DNA from: Hydractinia symbiolongicarpus
Lineage: Eukaryota; Cnidaria; Hydrozoa; Anthoathecata; Hydractiniidae
Assembly: GCF_029227915.1 (NCBI RefSeq)
Contig: NC_079883.1
Span: 25,854,001-25,918,000 of the forward strand
Direction of reading: 5' to 3'
DNA length: 64,000 nucleotides
The notes under the pieces are model-generated. The model was not told the DNA's origin and made no database searches. It was given only the letters and a program-made list of their open reading frames with translations. The translations under genes and the position numbers were made by a program. Shown here piece by piece: positions 1 through 13,122 of this stretch. Each line of letters starts with the position of its first letter. The first letter of the stretch is position 1.

Positions 1-2839
1 AGATGGTACTTTCAATTTTGACGTGGATCAAGTGAAGCATCTGGAAACAAATGAAAAGGTATGACACGAGACAATCATTGAAGAACGTGATATTAACCTT
101 CTTTACCCCCACCGGCCCTAACCCCCACCAGCCCTAACCCCCGCACTCTTCAACAAATCTTCTTGTTCTTTGGTCGTTGATCAGTTGTTTTGGTTCGTGT
201 AGTGACAGTGATTAAAATGTAGTGATTACAACGTCAGATTGGACTACATTATAGACGTTATAAGGTGCTCCAAAAAAACTAATTGCTAAAGAGAGATCCA
301 GTAAAGAAACGAATGGTGCCATGTAAGAACTAAATCCATATACTTAGTGTTTCTTGTTGTTTTTAGATTACATCTTGGTATAATCCTGGTGAGACTTGGG
401 ATACAGTGTTTAGTGCAATGGGTTCTAGCTATGAAGAATGCCGTGCAGAGTGCGTGGGAATTTACTTGTGTCTGGACGAAGGTATTTTAAGGTAAGAGGA
501 TGTATATTTTACTGAAGTTACTATTGGAACAACAGAAGGGAAACAGACCCTAGCTTTTTAGGCTTATATTGACGAACTCGACATTTCTAGTTACCCACTT
601 TTCTCAACTATTTTCTTTAATAAAAAGTGTTAACAGAAACTTTCGTAAGGTTACACAACGCGTCACTTATTTTTTTGATTTTAGAACTTTTGGTCACGAA
701 GGTGATGAAGCAAAGAAGATAACTTACATCAATTGGTTGAATATGGTCCGTGCAGGTCTGTTAGGGTTAGAATTTTACTCACCAGAAACCAAGGAGTGGA
801 AACAGGTGTGTTATTCTCTTTGGAATGAATGTTGTGCGTGCGTGGCGTTAATTTTGATTGGTTCCGTTTATTACTTTTTTTGTTGTAATGAAAATTTCGA
901 TGTAGAGCCATTTTTGATTTGTCTTGTATTTTGAAACATTTTTTGTTTAGGCTCACATGAATGCTCGTTTTGTTATTTTACAAGTACTTATGGAGGCTGG
1001 AAACGAATTTGTTACTATACAACGTACCACAGGAGAAGACGGAAAACCGGATTTAAGAATTGTGTTAATAGAAGACCAAATTAAGACAACTGGAAAAAAT
1101 GCTATCGCTGAATTCTTGAAAAAACTGCAGGTAAAAATGTTTTAAGAGACGCCGGCACACTGTACACGCAGCGCGACACTGCAAACTGTACACGCGACGC
1201 AAATATTTAAAGTGGAAGTGAATGGTTGTAATTGTAGAATGTCCTTGATAGCTTAAAATTGTACATATTGTCAGTGTTTTTTGCTACGTGCATTAAAGGT
1301 GACAAACACCCCCTCTCCCCTCCCTTCCCCTGGATAAATGGCCTTTTTCCCCGAACAATTGGCCTTTGCTAATTTCAACTTAATAACCATTCACCAGCTT
1401 ACTTCTACCTATACCTAGAATAACAGCAATAATAATACTATCGCCACCAAAATGTTCTTATTTTCAAGTTTTTCAGGTGAAGAAGAACTGTAAAAAGCTT
1501 TTTAAATATTTCAGTTTGCAAGCTTTTGAAGTACTCAGTTAAGAACGTAATAAGAACACCTGTAGTGTAAATTGCTTCTGAAAAATTGTTCACTAGCTAA
1601 AAATTCAGACGGTATAAATATATGGAGTAGTTATTCAATGGGCAATTATCCATGGGGGAATTATTTTAAAATGGCAACAAAAGAAAAACAGATTGTCTTT
1701 TGATTGCTAGGGAAATTGTGTTTTTTTCAGTTTTCTAATGTAATGACCTTGAATTTCTTGATATTTCGTCCTGCCAGTCAGACGAATACTTACACGGTAA
1801 CTTTCTAGGCGATACGACAAAATTGTTAAATATGTAAGAATACTTTCACTTACTACCTGGATAACACTTTTAAATACTTTGGGCCTCCTAAAATTAAAAA
1901 CAAAACTTTAAATGAGCACCATGTTTTCATGTTTTTGTAAGGGAAGATGATGATCAACTTCAAACAATTTGGTTTTTTAACTTACATGTTAAATCTCAGA
2001 AGTCAACATTTTCTTTTCTACACCTATTTTTTTAGTTATACAAGGCTACTGCGGATGTCAACAAAGGCCAAGAGTTGTACAAGAAATACTCTACGGTGAA
2101 TGAAGATATGCTAGCCATGAGAGAAACAGTGTTATCAAGAAAGCAACCGAGGCGAATGTTTGTGCAAGCTAATACAGAAATAATTGGTAGGTGCTGTAAA
2201 AGTTAATACGTTAGAATGTTTTTTACCCGCATGGTTTATTGACTTGTGAAAAGGCATGGTTTATCTATCTATGAGTCATTTTACTACTTGCGTTTGAAAT
2301 TTTCATTTTTTTTTAGATAGTCTGCATAAAAAGCTAGACGTATTATTTGTGCAGATACAAATTTTGTGTATACAAACTATATCATATGATCTGTTGAGTT
2401 GTTTAGGGTAAATTATGCAACTCGCAGATATAGGTTTTTTAATTTTTTATGTAAAAAATCACCTCAGTTCAATTTCAGGGAACACGGGAACTTGAAATAT
2501 TTTTTAAACACAATTAGAATACTTTTTTATGGCCGTTTTTCAAACACACTTCAAACACGAGTTGTAACTATGCATAGACAGATAGATATTACTTGGTATA
2601 ACAGTAGAATTTCAAATGACACACTCGCCTAAAAGTTTTCGTTTACCGGCTTAACTGACTTACTTACTTCTACATGTCTGCTACCATTCTTCGCCTCTGT
2701 TTCAGGTGACGAAGTGAAGTTGACACAGTATCCTGGTAATGTTTCTTCATTAATAGAGTCTTTCACCAAACGCTTTCCAAAGCATGATAACGACTTAGAA
2801 AAACTATGGAATGCTGAATCTTCTTTTCATAAATATTAG
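1..2839 (+). CDS. DPP3: Dipeptidyl peptidase 3, C-terminal part (partial at window edge)
   Basis: This is the 3' end of a cytosolic M49 zinc dipeptidyl-peptidase that removes dipeptides from short peptides. Six exons are readable: 1-58, 367-491, 685-805, 951-1130, 2036-2186 and 2706-2839. All have GT-AG borders and compatible phases, and they give about 255 residues to a TAG stop. Exon 2 holds the second M49 zinc motif, EECRAE, within [12 protein letters not shown]. Exon 3 holds [20 protein letters not shown], a block I recognise from animal DPP3. The HELLGH motif and the N-terminal lobe lie upstream, outside the window. No frameshift or internal stop is seen, so the gene looks intact. The family identity is very secure; the exact exon edges were judged by eye. 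Confidence 0.96.
106..147 (+). repeat. C-rich 16-bp direct repeat in DPP3 intron
   Basis: Two and a half copies of a C-rich unit (CCCCACCGGCCCTAAC and variants) stand out from the AT-rich intron. The block resembles interrupted telomere-like sequence. No function is inferred. Confidence 0.6.
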
Positions 2840-5800
2840 AAACTATACTCCAAATATGCTAGAACGCCAAGTTGAAACTTTTATCAACATGGCTCGTAGG
2901 AGGATCTTGATTATTAGAAATATACATATTGAATTTGAAGTAGAGAACTTATTTTATATTGCCTTTCCAATAATTGGTTATTATAAAAATCTGAAATACT
3001 TAGTCACGCGTGCGGAAGCGAAACTTTTTTTGCTACACACATGTTCTCGTGTCTAAGAGTGGCATAATTTATTAGTGGAAGAACAACATTGACTCGATGT
3101 AAACAGGCAAATTTGTACAACCAGTTTGTATTTTTTGCTTACAATAGTTTTGTTACAACAACCTCGGGTTGTGTTTTTATTAAAAGCTTATCTCCCGTAG
3201 CAAAAAAATCTGTTCAGATTTAATATATAATTTTTTAGGCTTTATAGATTTCCAACCAATTATGTTCCATTATAACGTTGACCTTTTTTTGTCAATATCA
3301 AATGTGCCATGATTGCCAAACCACTAGTTTTAAATCCAAACTCACGAAAGACACGTTATTATAGATTGAATAAAATGAAAATATGTTTTTAAACTATAAT
3401 ATGTATGGCACACCTTACACAGACTTTTCTAATTTTAGGACGGATCAGAACAACGTTTTAAATTCACATTTTGAAAATTTAGTCAGAAGCGAGCTATTGC
3501 ATACAACATCAAAATCTACTTTCACATGGTTTTCTCACCAAAGTTCCTGAGTTTTTAAAAATTTTATAACTTTAAGATCAGCGTTACTTTCAGCACAAAG
3601 TTAAATTAGAGAAACGTACGAATTTAAATATACTCCATATGAAGGTCCGTTGTAAAGAATAGGGGAAAGAAAAAAAAATATTATTTTAAATATAACGTGC
3701 CATGGACATTTAAAAATATTTTTTAAACATAAAGGTACCAAGGGTTTCACACTTTCTGACATCTGTTAAAAAGTCGTTCCAACAACTTGCAGCGTGGTTA
3801 AAAACGTTCTAATAACTTTGGAGCTTTTAAGTACTCTCATTGATAAGTATTCTTCAAATTAGGTAGCAGTCAACCTCGACCCCAGGGTTTTTCTCCTTTT
3901 GATATCAGGACGTCGAGACAGAAACAGAGAGATTTCTTTCTCGCCTTCCGGATATTGAAAAGAGAAAAAATATCTCAGGTCTAGGTTGTCGAGCGGTGGG
4001 TTTTTTAGGTGCAATAGTATAAGGTCTTGTAAACTAACTTATGTAAGAATACATCATTCTTTCTTTTATTAATACCAAATTAAAATTAAGAACATATTGT
4101 AGAATGTTTATAAACAAAGCTAGCACAAGTTTTCCTTAATTTCTGCAAACGTTTAACTTCGCATTGTAGAATTAAAATAATTGAAGTTAAAACGGGACTT
4201 CTTTAAATTGTTTGATCGTTTCTAATGCAGCATATCTATCTTTTGATTTGATCGTCCCAAGATGAAATTTTACACGAATAAAACTCATCACTAAATTTCA
4301 AAGCTTTAGTAAAATTGGTTGTCATTGCGAAAGCCAGATTTTTAGATTTGATAAATAAATAGTGTTTCGTTCAAGTGGCAATCTGCTGCAACATGATCTG
4401 TTCGAATACTTTTGACAACACTGGTAATACGATAATATCTTAGTTCGGATGGATTCAAACATTTTAATATGTTCTATTCACTTACCACTAAGACGAAAAT
4501 ATGCTTTCTTTAATACAACAGTATCACATCATCAACAACGTGCTCCGTGTATTTTACTAGAAAATCTTCAAAACCAGTCTATCAGGAGTGTTTAATAGAT
4601 TTCACTGCATCGTCCATACGTTACTGGTTGAAGATAGAAACTGTTTGAGAAGCGAAATAAATTCGGATAAAAATACTCCTGAATTCTGTATTTGATTTCA
4701 GTATTTGAAATTGCCACATATTTTTTGTTTCTCCTGAATTAAAACAGTGTTTCGCAACTACCCTTACGGAATCAATTTTCGTGAGAATTATTATTCGCTT
4801 GTTTGCAGATTTTAAGGCCTTATTGGCACGCTCGCTATTCGCAAAAATATTTTTTGGGTTTTTTGTCGATTCCGTCACTAACGAAACTAAGTTCTTGCAA
4901 AATTCATTTTTTCGAAAGCTTGTTTTGGCAAAATTTGGGGTCATTGTGTATGTGTAAATTTACCCCTCCCGCCCGCATGTTGCTAATTAACAGATGTCAT
5001 ATTTTCTTTCGCTGACGTTCGCAACTGTAGAATTGGAGAGTGCGCAGTCATCAGTCTACTCAGATCCTGAGAACCCTTAGGTCAATGATAGAGATGACTA
5101 TTCCTCCCATGAATTTGATTGTTGATATCGACACTTGATGTTGATCTTAAACTGTTTAATGAGCAGTTGTAATGTTGTGCGTAAAATAAAACATTAACGA
5201 TGTAAATATGTGAAAGTGATTGGCTGTTCGCGAAAATAAATTAAATTATCGCGAAAGTTATTGAACTATCTATTCACAAAATTAAATTCTCGTGAAATAT
5301 AAAAAACTATTTTAATTCGCGATCGAATTTTTTTTCCATTTAGGTAGTCTGACCCATCACAAATCTCCTTTTCATGATTTTTGTCCCTATTTTTACTTCG
5401 TTGGTTTTTGTGTTTATAAACAAATCCGCCATTTTTTCAGATTCACAGAGTGATAGAATCCGGAATACGTTTTGAAATAGAAAAATTTCTGAAACAAATA
5501 TGGTAGACTAAGCTGTCAGTGAAGGTAGGTTCGTCAAAAAACTTTGATTCTACCACAATCTTGGACATCACTAGTGGAGACCCGAAATCTACTACTTGTC
5601 AGACAAGTAGTAAATTTTTGACCATATCGCTTCATAGGCACCGTTGGAGTCCATACATATTTGGTTGTCTTTATTTTTGAAAATTGTTTTTAGGTCAAGA
5701 GAAAATACAATGCTTTTGGCTTGGCACACACTTTCTCAGTATCCATTATTTTTCCAACCAACTTTCATGCATTCGGGCAGGGCAAATTAGACGTTTTTAT

Positions 5801-6030
5801 TGACTGTTCATCGTTGAGTTAATTGAATTGCCAAATTTAAAAAAGTATGTGGTTTTTTCATGTGTGGAAACCTTTCTGTTAGAGCTAGCTAGCTAGCTAG
5901 GTAGAAAATATAAACAACAGACCACAGCAATTAAAGAAATCCGTCTCAAAAATTCCAATTCCTTTTGGCTCTTTTTCTACCCAAAAAATCTTTAATCTTT
6001 ATTAACAGCCATTTTCCCTTTTTTACCTAG
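2840..6030. other. Intergenic AT-rich DNA downstream of DPP3
   Basis: No convincing gene is seen. The first few hundred bases are probably the DPP3 3' UTR; AATAAA-like signals occur near 3370. Short open frames here are not conserved-looking and lack splice context. A foldback repeat (3871-3988) and a GCTA microsatellite near 5883-5900 are the only structured items noted. Confidence 0.6.
3871..3988. mobile_element. Foldback MITE, 'CAACCTCG..CCCAGG' family, copy 1
   Basis: The left arm starts CAACCTCGACCCCAGGG. The right arm ends in a degenerate inverted match (CTCAGGTCTAGGTTG). The interior carries a second inverted pair of pyrimidine- and purine-rich tracts, so the whole 118 bp can fold. 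The same arms occur at five other places in the window. Confidence 0.65.
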
Positions 6031-6033
6031 CTA

Positions 6034-6364
6034 GGGGGCTTCGAAAAAATTTTTCGGGCCCCGTTAGCGAGCTATTGCTGCTAACATTCAGACCCCTCCT
6101 CCTTCTTTTAGCGGATTTCGGTCCGTGAAATACACACATTCGGATAAATCTTGGAATGTTCTGGGGCATGTTTTGTAGATAAAAGTTATCGGAATTGATG
6201 ATAAGAGGAATTATGCTCACGTACGACGAAGAATCTTCAGGCCACAAACAAATTTTTAAAATTTCCCAATCCCCAGCGGATTTTTTTTCAAACTTCAGCT
6301 CCCTTTCCCCCCTTAGCAGTGATATCCCGCTAACAGGGCCCGAAAAAAAATTTCGAAGGCCCCC
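6034..6364. mobile_element. 331-bp TIR element (MITE) flanked by TA
   Basis: Long inverted termini begin GGGGGCTTCGAAAAAA on the left and GGGGGCCTTCGAAATTTT when the right end is read inward. The similarity continues through CGGGCCC and GTTAGCG for about 38 bp. TA flanks both ends (6032-6033 and 6365-6366), consistent with a TA target-site duplication. No transposase frame is present, so it is non-autonomous. The superfamily is not assigned; TA duplications fit Tc1/mariner-like and other groups. Confidence 0.8.
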
Positions 6365-6486
6365 TACACAAAAGTGCACACATACCTATTGTTCTCAAAA
6401 TAAAATCAAAACAACTATATATATTGTGTGAAAAGTGGTCTATACCTTGATGTGCAACAAAAGTACACAAAACAAATAGAAAAATA

Positions 6487-6632
6487 CTAGTCGTTATCCC
6501 GTGGAAAAATCCACCCGTTTTCCCGTCCTTTTTATACTGCATTGCATGCTTCTCACTACTTGCGCAGCTAAGTTACCATTTTGTGTGACAGACAGACGGA
6601 CGGACAGGCATATACGGGTATTATAATATAGA
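6487..6632 (-). mobile_element. Non-autonomous Helitron, about 146 bp
   Basis: Read on the minus strand, it begins TC (TCTATATTATAATA) directly after a host A. It ends with a hairpin of the CCCGTGGA/TCCACGGG type, followed by about ten bases and CTAG before a host T. A|TC...CTAG|T with a subterminal hairpin is the classic Helitron structure. One hairpin arm has diverged here. The closest relatives in the window are at 55071-55366 and 60444-60632. Confidence 0.8.
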
Positions 6633-7234
6633 TGCTCAACTTTTTCCCCAGGAGGGCCTAATACTCATTTCAGGTCAAGCGTATTTGTTCTTCCTAGATT
6701 GCAAAAACAGCCTGTTTTTAAACAGGACAGCCGCATTATGTACGCATGTCCCAAGTTTGTTTTTTTTGCCCTGATTATTTCGTCGTGGTGACCGGATTAT
6801 GAACGCTGATATAATATCTGGCCATGCAGACTACGATTGGCATTTTCTTCGAACTTTTGTGAATGAAACGTGGGATTATTGTTACAGAATGATGGATTTC
6901 GTGCTTTTTTTTCTCTGCGGGATAAATCACCATTGAAAACTAGGCATTAGCGAAAAAAAATCTCAACATAATTTCTAAATATAAACTCTTCTTCTGAGTG
7001 CATTTCAACAAAATATACTTTGAAGTAACTAAATTTCACAGAAGTAGATTTTACGGATGGGTGGTTGGCTCATTTTTTTTTCGCAGGAATTTTGGGATGA
7101 CCTAAATTATTCGTTTTGCAGGAATTAAGTTTGGTGAAAAATTATTAAATAAACTTGCGAGTCCCAAAAATTCGTTTTGAGAACAGCAACAACTTTGTCA
7201 CAAGGGCTATTTGCTTGCCAGAAGTGATAACGAA

Positions 7235-7456
7235 TGATATAAAAGCCGATTGGCCCTGAGTTTTTTCTATAAGTAATGAATAACATAAAAGTGTCGCACA
7301 TAAGGCGGCCTGGCCGATTATATTAGTTCTATAAGTGAGAAATGATATAAAAATTTTGTATACACAAACCGACCTGCCCTGATTATGTTTGTTCTATAAG
7401 TTTCAATAATATTAGACTGTCGTACATAATTTGGCCTGTCCTGATTATATTGGGGC
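7235..7456. repeat. Degenerate tandem repeat, about 60-bp unit
   Basis: Three to four diverged units each contain a GGCC/GACC-TG-CC core, then a TTCTATAAGT box, then a run ending near ATAAAA and GTCGNACATAA. Spacing between cores is about 57-63 bp. It is non-coding. Confidence 0.55.
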
Positions 7457-9030
7457 CGTTGTGCGTTTGCTTAAGTAGGAACAAGAAGGGGCTAAAACCA
7501 GGCATTTGTGTTTACTTGCTTTGAATTCTAATGCTATAAACAATTTTGTAAACGTGATAAGTTTGTAAACAAACAAATAAACAGAACAATATCTTAAGTG
7601 TTTTCTTAGACTGGGTTTTTATGTGTGTGTGGACTTCAGACATGGTATATAATTGTAAAAATTTGATAATTTTCTTGTGTTTCTTTTATAAACAAATCAA
7701 CAGAAAAGGGCGTAAGTTCTCATAACAAATTTTGAGAGAAAAAACATATCAAGCGTTCAAATCTTACTCATATTTCTAAAAGTGCCAATTTTATTGCCAA
7801 AACATCAAGAAAGCCACCTAGTCATGCAAGTGTAATATAAAAGGGTTTGCTCTAACATGTCAAAAACTTCAACTTTTATATGAGGCTTGAAAATTTTTGT
7901 TTTTTAAAAAATATGTTTCTATGTTGCAGTATTTATTTAACCCTATTTAAGAAAGGGGTACTTTTACCAGCCCCTTTGCTTTTTATTTTCAATAATTTTT
8001 CTTCTAGATGAAAGTGAATGATGATTCACTTTATCCCATTATGAGAAAGTGTAGAAAGTTTTATTCCCATCACAAAAAAACAAAAGTGAGATTTATTTAT
8101 ATACATTTTTTCAGAATTGCTGGAAAAGTTCTGTATTTTTTTTTAAAATAGATTTTTTAAAGTAAACATTTCTTCTGATCTAAATGTACTTGTCCTTGCT
8201 ATTTTGAAGGTCGATTAGGCAAATATTAAAAAAATAGTCGATAAGATGCATGGAAAATCAACTCAGAAATGAAAAAGATCTGTCACTTTAATTTTAATAA
8301 CATTAGTAACCCATCCATTCCGAAATGAATTCGGGGACCTAAGTTTGAGAATTATCCAATTAAGTCCCAGGTTGTCCCTAATTACCTGTGCATTAAACAA
8401 TGACTGACATCACCACCTCACTGTTTTAAAATTATTAGGCCTTGAAGTTATAGATGCATTGTAATAGCTTCATTAATTTAAGTGCATTTTTAAGTTTAGA
8501 ATTTTTTTTCTCTTTAAATTTTTTTTTATTTTATTTGAAAAGCATTATCCTATAGAGAATTTATCTTAAAACACCTGTTTTCAAAAAAATGATCGGAAAT
8601 GTTTTAGATAATACTGAGTGTGTCAAAAGAGGGTTGCCGTATCCTTATGTACATATATCTACTTATCTGCATTGCAGCATTTATATCATATTAGAAAGAT
8701 TTTGTTGTACCAAATTCCAAACTTGCCTCCATTTTATAACATAATCTAAATTTTCATTACAGCAGCAATCAGGGAAAACCACTATACGCTGAGTCCCGCA
8801 ATCCTGGTTCTGTATACCACTCGCAAAACAACTTTATCAATATCAAATAAATAGAAAATTTACCATACCATTTGCTTGCAATAATTTTAATTTCTTAAAA
8901 TTTCAAAGTATTTCAGAAAATTGTTTTTGCTTTGTGGATATTAATCACTAGTTGAATAGCCAAAAAATCAATTGATTAGGGAGGCAGCTTGATGGCATCT
9001 TTATTATTAACTTTCCTAATTTAGACTTAA
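7457..9030. other. Intergenic AT-rich DNA upstream of CMC2
   Basis: No gene is supported. The sequence is poly-A/T rich with many stops in all frames. A likely splice acceptor (TTTCCTAATTTAG at about 9012-9024) just before the CMC2 start suggests that a 5' non-coding exon of CMC2 lies somewhere in this stretch. Confidence 0.5.
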
Positions 9031-9044
9031 AGAAACTTATTGGT

Positions 9045-9290
9045 ATGCATTCATCACTTGCTCCTCACCTACATCAAAGTTGTGCTGAAATCATAAAACT
9101 GTTTGAGAAATGTCACGAAGAACATAAAATTGGAAAGTTTTTTGGCAAGTGCAATGATCTTAAATATGAACTTAGTAAATGTTTTGCTGCAGATACTGCA
9201 GATAGACGAAGGAAGAACCGTGAAGAAAGTATTAAAAAAAGAAAGAAATTTGAACAGCAATATCGGGAGTACTTATTCAATGAAAAATAG
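9045..9290 (+). CDS. CMC2: COX assembly mitochondrial protein 2 homolog (twin CX9C)
   Basis: This 81-residue protein is encoded in one coding exon. It has two CX9C motifs, C13-x9-C23 and C36-x9-C46, the signature of intermembrane-space proteins oxidised by the MIA40 pathway. The N-terminus (MHSSLAPHLHQSC) and the FFGKCNDLKYEL core match animal CMC2 (yeast Cmc2), which acts in cytochrome c oxidase biogenesis. The C-terminal tail is Lys/Arg-rich and helical. The ATG is the first in frame after an acceptor-like site ending at about 9024, so a 5' UTR intron is likely. A TAATAAA polyadenylation-type signal follows near 9600. Length agrees with the family (about 79 residues in human). Confidence 0.93.
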   Translation: MHSSLAPHLHQSCAEIIKLFEKCHEEHKIGKFFGKCNDLKYELSKCFAADTADRRRKNREESIKKRKKFEQQYREYLFNEK

Positions 9291-9833
9291 TTTTGTAAAA
9301 TAGTGTTTATATGTAGCAAGTATTATATATAAACTTATTTTATTTACATATTATGTGGTTTTTGGCAAAAAGGAGATCACAGATATATTGTGGAGTAAAC
9401 AGACGAAGCACCAAAGACAAAAAGTGGTATAATTGTCATGCTGCTAAAAGAATACCAGATTTATAATTCTAATCTAGTCTAATGAACATTTCAGCAAATT
9501 ATTGTTTTTATGATTGTATACTGAAATTGGGTTATAAACAGCAAAAGTGAATATTACATACATTTAAACCTTTCTAATTCCTTTGTTTGTGTTTGTGTGT
9601 TAATAAAGTTTTAGTGATGTTGGATATATAGTTGATGAGTATTTTAATGAGCTCACACTTTTTTTACTTGAACAAACGTTTCTTCCGTTTTTTCTTAGAT
9701 AATCTTGACGGAACGAGTGAGATTGTTCTTTTAACCACTGATAGTGTATTACAATGCTTACTGAAATAAAACAATTAAAAACCTTCATTTTTAGAATTAA
9801 AAAATTCATGAAAAGAGTAAAATGTACACTTAA

Positions 9834-12800
9834 ATGGGCATTGCAGCATCACAGCCACAACAACAAGTAATAACACATACTAATATATGCACAAGAACTG
9901 TTCAAGTCATGCCTAGCTCATCAGGTGTAAACAAAGTGAGCATATTTATTTTTCTTATAAGCATTTTGTGTTGAATCAGTTCCCCTTCTTTTCCCATAAA
10001 GGTATGCTCTTCCAAGAGCAAAGCATTAACTTAAAATTGATAAAAAATTTATTTCGTAAAATCTTTTTCCCCTTGTAGAGATTTTATTTAAAATGATGTT
10101 TTTCTCTTTACGTATGTAATATTTATTACAAAAAAGCATATGAGGAGTACACCACTAAATTAAGCATTCTGTGATGTCTCCAATGAGTGCCACTCAAAAA
10201 AGTATGTGAGGACCTTTTTTTGTTTCTCATGTAACAATTAAATAACAATTAAAATTTAACAATTTAATTTTGATTTTTCGATTTGAAAATGGAAAAGCTG
10301 AGAAAGAGAGAGTAAGAAATTTATAGAACTCAGAGAAATTTTATTTTTATTTTCAGTTTAAAGTAACCAGTTTTTCTCTAAACAGTACAAATTTTTAGGC
10401 AGTGGAAAGAAACTTTAGGGGTATTTAGAAGTGGGGTTAACTACCCGTGGTAAAAACAACAACTGGGATAGCTGTTTAATAATTATGATAAACCTTTTAT
10501 GAAGTAGTTTTAAAATTTAATTATATTTCTTGTCTTTTACTTTAGAAAGAAGGAGAACTCCTGAAATACAAGAATGTACTTTCAGGTTGGGGAAAGCGTT
10601 ATTTCAAACTGGAAAGAACATACTTGCACTACTTCGAAACAAAACATGTATGATGTTTCTCATTATACTCTATATACTAAAATGTTTTAGTATATTTTTT
10701 TTAAATTGTATATTTGTATTTTTTCAGTGTCTCTTGAGCCCCTGGGGTATTTTTTGCGTAAAAAAACTAGCCTAATGGATGGGGATTTGTTACGAGAAAT
10801 GTTTTTGGAACAGTGATGATTTTTTTACAGACTCACAAACCATTAGCTACTGTAACACGAGGTGAAATCAGTGAAGTGAAACCAAGTAAAGCATTTCCAG
10901 GAAAAGTTAACGTGTTTGAAATTCTTCTTAAAAGTGGAATAGTGTGGTACTGTCAAGCAAGCAGTCCTGTAAGTTGCTATATGTGCATATACCTATGTTA
11001 GTGTAATTGAATGTTGTTCAGAACGTGAATAGAACGTAAGTTCCATTGAAAAAAGTTCTGGCGAAACGATTATCGTTGTTAACGTTTGATTTTTGTTAAC
11101 GTAGGAATCAAGGTGTTTTCTTAATTGACATACTATATGTTATGTTCTATGTTTCGTTCTGTGGTTTGTGAGTCTGTGTTTTATACTGTGTATCACGTGT
11201 TAATACATTAAAACTGTAACTTTTTTATTTTATGTTAGTTTATGTTGATTTAATTCGAGTCGGTAGTTTAACTGTTTTTTGGGATGGAAATCGGCAAAAT
11301 ACTGGAAAAATAAAAAAATGTTGATAAATCCCGACCCAAACTTTTTTTGGTCGGCGAGAAATTACGAAGGTCGTTCAGAAAAGGTCAAACGAATTTTTTT
11401 TAAGGACGGCCTTATTTAAGAGATTAGTGTTCTCCGTGTGAAGCTCCATAACAATATATTATTTATTTAAATAACTGGTTTTTTTTATACCTGACGCATA
11501 TTGATTATAGTTTCTCTGTTGTTATTTTTAAGGAGGATATGGTCAGTTGGCTGCAATCTCTGTCTCCAATACCAATCATGTTAGATAGTACACAGGTGAT
11601 TTATCAAATACTTGTGTTTTTTAATGATTAGGATTTATTTTTAAGGAAAGCATTTTTATGCATTAAATTTCCTTTTATGGCCTGAAATCGGGAACAAAAA
11701 GGGGAGAAACGCCCTACAAAATCAGATGTTTTCTTTAACTGCTGATATCAAACCGCTGCTTCCTTCCCTTTCTCCGCAATGCAATTGGCTTCAACGAAAC
11801 GTCATCTCCTAAGACAACGCGAAAGGAAGATGTTGCGGAAGAATGTTTTTAAAAATAATTTAACATTTGTTTAGTATCCAACAATTCCACTGGATGAGGC
11901 ATTCGTAGAAATTCACGCTCCACCACCTCAAGAGCAAATGCAACCATCTCCATTTCCGCCAGTGTCGCCACTCCCACCCTCACCGTATCGCGATTTGATG
12001 CATCAAGCTCATCACACAGCACAAACGTGCAACACACCACATGGTAGGATAGTTAGTTGAGTGATTGAATACCATGCCACCCTATTTAGTGATGTTTGTT
12101 GCCCTTTGTAGCAAAATGTTCGTCATAATTTTTTTAACTATGTTTGCTCCTAATTTCTGTACAATAATATTCAAGGATAATATTCCAGCAGATACTCTTT
12201 CTCACAAATAAAAAACATTGTGTCTCAGGATCTTTTGTTGTGTTGAAATGTACCACTTTACGTACTACATGTAATTTTTATAAGAAACACAACTTGACGG
12301 TGAGTTTAAAGGTAATTTAAACTAACTAACTCGCAAAATATTTGAAACACGGAAGAAAAATTTAATGGTATAATGTACTGTATAAATCTCTTTAAAATGA
12401 AGAAACAGGCTGAGTCTAAAACGCATGTTTCTTGTAAAAAAAAACGTACATACAACAAGTGAAAATTAAAAGGCCAAAATCTTTAAACAGAATACAATTT
12501 ATGTGTTTGTCGTCATGGAAATTAAAATAGCAAAAATGTCAGTAAATTTCTTTCTGTTTTGTGTTTTTGTGTAATCGCCAGTATACGTTTTAAATTTTTT
12601 GAATCAGAGAAATAGGACGATGAACTTTTCGCCTAATCATTTTTTGATAAACTATACAATGCTTGCTTGAAAATTTCTGTTTCCCAATTGTTTTTGTCCG
12701 ATTTTTTTAAATAGCCTAATTTCTAATTTTGAAGAATTTGTTTGGGGATTTAAATCTAGTTTACTCTTGATTTCCAATTGTCTGTTTTCAATAACGCCTA

Positions 12801-13122
12801 AGGATAGAGCTTGAAGCTTGAAGCTTGTTGTTATGTCCTGTGAAAGGACATAATCTCTACTTTCTCATACTGTTTTGTTTATTCTAAATCTTGGTAATGT
12901 CGGGAATTTGCCAGTCCGATATTTAGTTTGAAATTTATAATCGAAGTTTAAAAAAACTCCAGTGTTAGTCTTGTTTTTGCTATTCCTGATCTTCTTAAAT
13001 TTGTTTTTAATTTTGTCTTTTCAGTATGTCAACACTACAGCCCACCTCCTCCATACTCTGCTGAGGAGAGCCTTCCTCCTGTTCCTCCACCACCCGATTA
13101 CAGTATGAAGCCATTCAATTGA
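9834..13122 (+). CDS. PH-domain protein with N-myristoylation motif and PPPY tail
   Basis: Six coding exons (9834-9935, 10546-10647, 10831-10968, 11533-11595, 11875-12043, 13025-13122) join in consistent phase to give 223 residues. The N-terminus MGIAAS fits an N-myristoylation signal (Gly2, Ser6). Residues 35 to about 125 form a pleckstrin-homology domain: KEGELLKYKNVLSGWGKRYF starts strand 1, and the C-terminal helix contains the conserved Trp (EDMVSWLQSL, W120). The rest is Pro-rich, with PPPQ and PPSPY stretches and PPPPY at 198-202, a typical WW-domain ligand. It ends PPPPDYSMKPFN. It is probably a membrane-anchored adaptor binding phosphoinositides and WW/SH3 partners; that role is inference. 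I could not place it in a named PH family. Evectins also have a PH domain and PPPY, but carry a C-terminal membrane helix that is absent here. Confidence 0.88.
12831..12852. other. Small perfect hairpin in PH-gene intron
   Basis: TTATGTCCT and AGGACATAA form a 9-bp stem around the loop GTGAA. Just upstream is a GCTTGAA triplication (AGCTTGAAGCTTGAAGCTTG). This may be a terminal fragment of a mobile element; no matching second end was found. Confidence 0.45.

Noticed and set aside
6023..6542. Open frames of 70-118 codons on both strands
   Set aside because: They read through the inverted ends of the TIR element and the Helitron.
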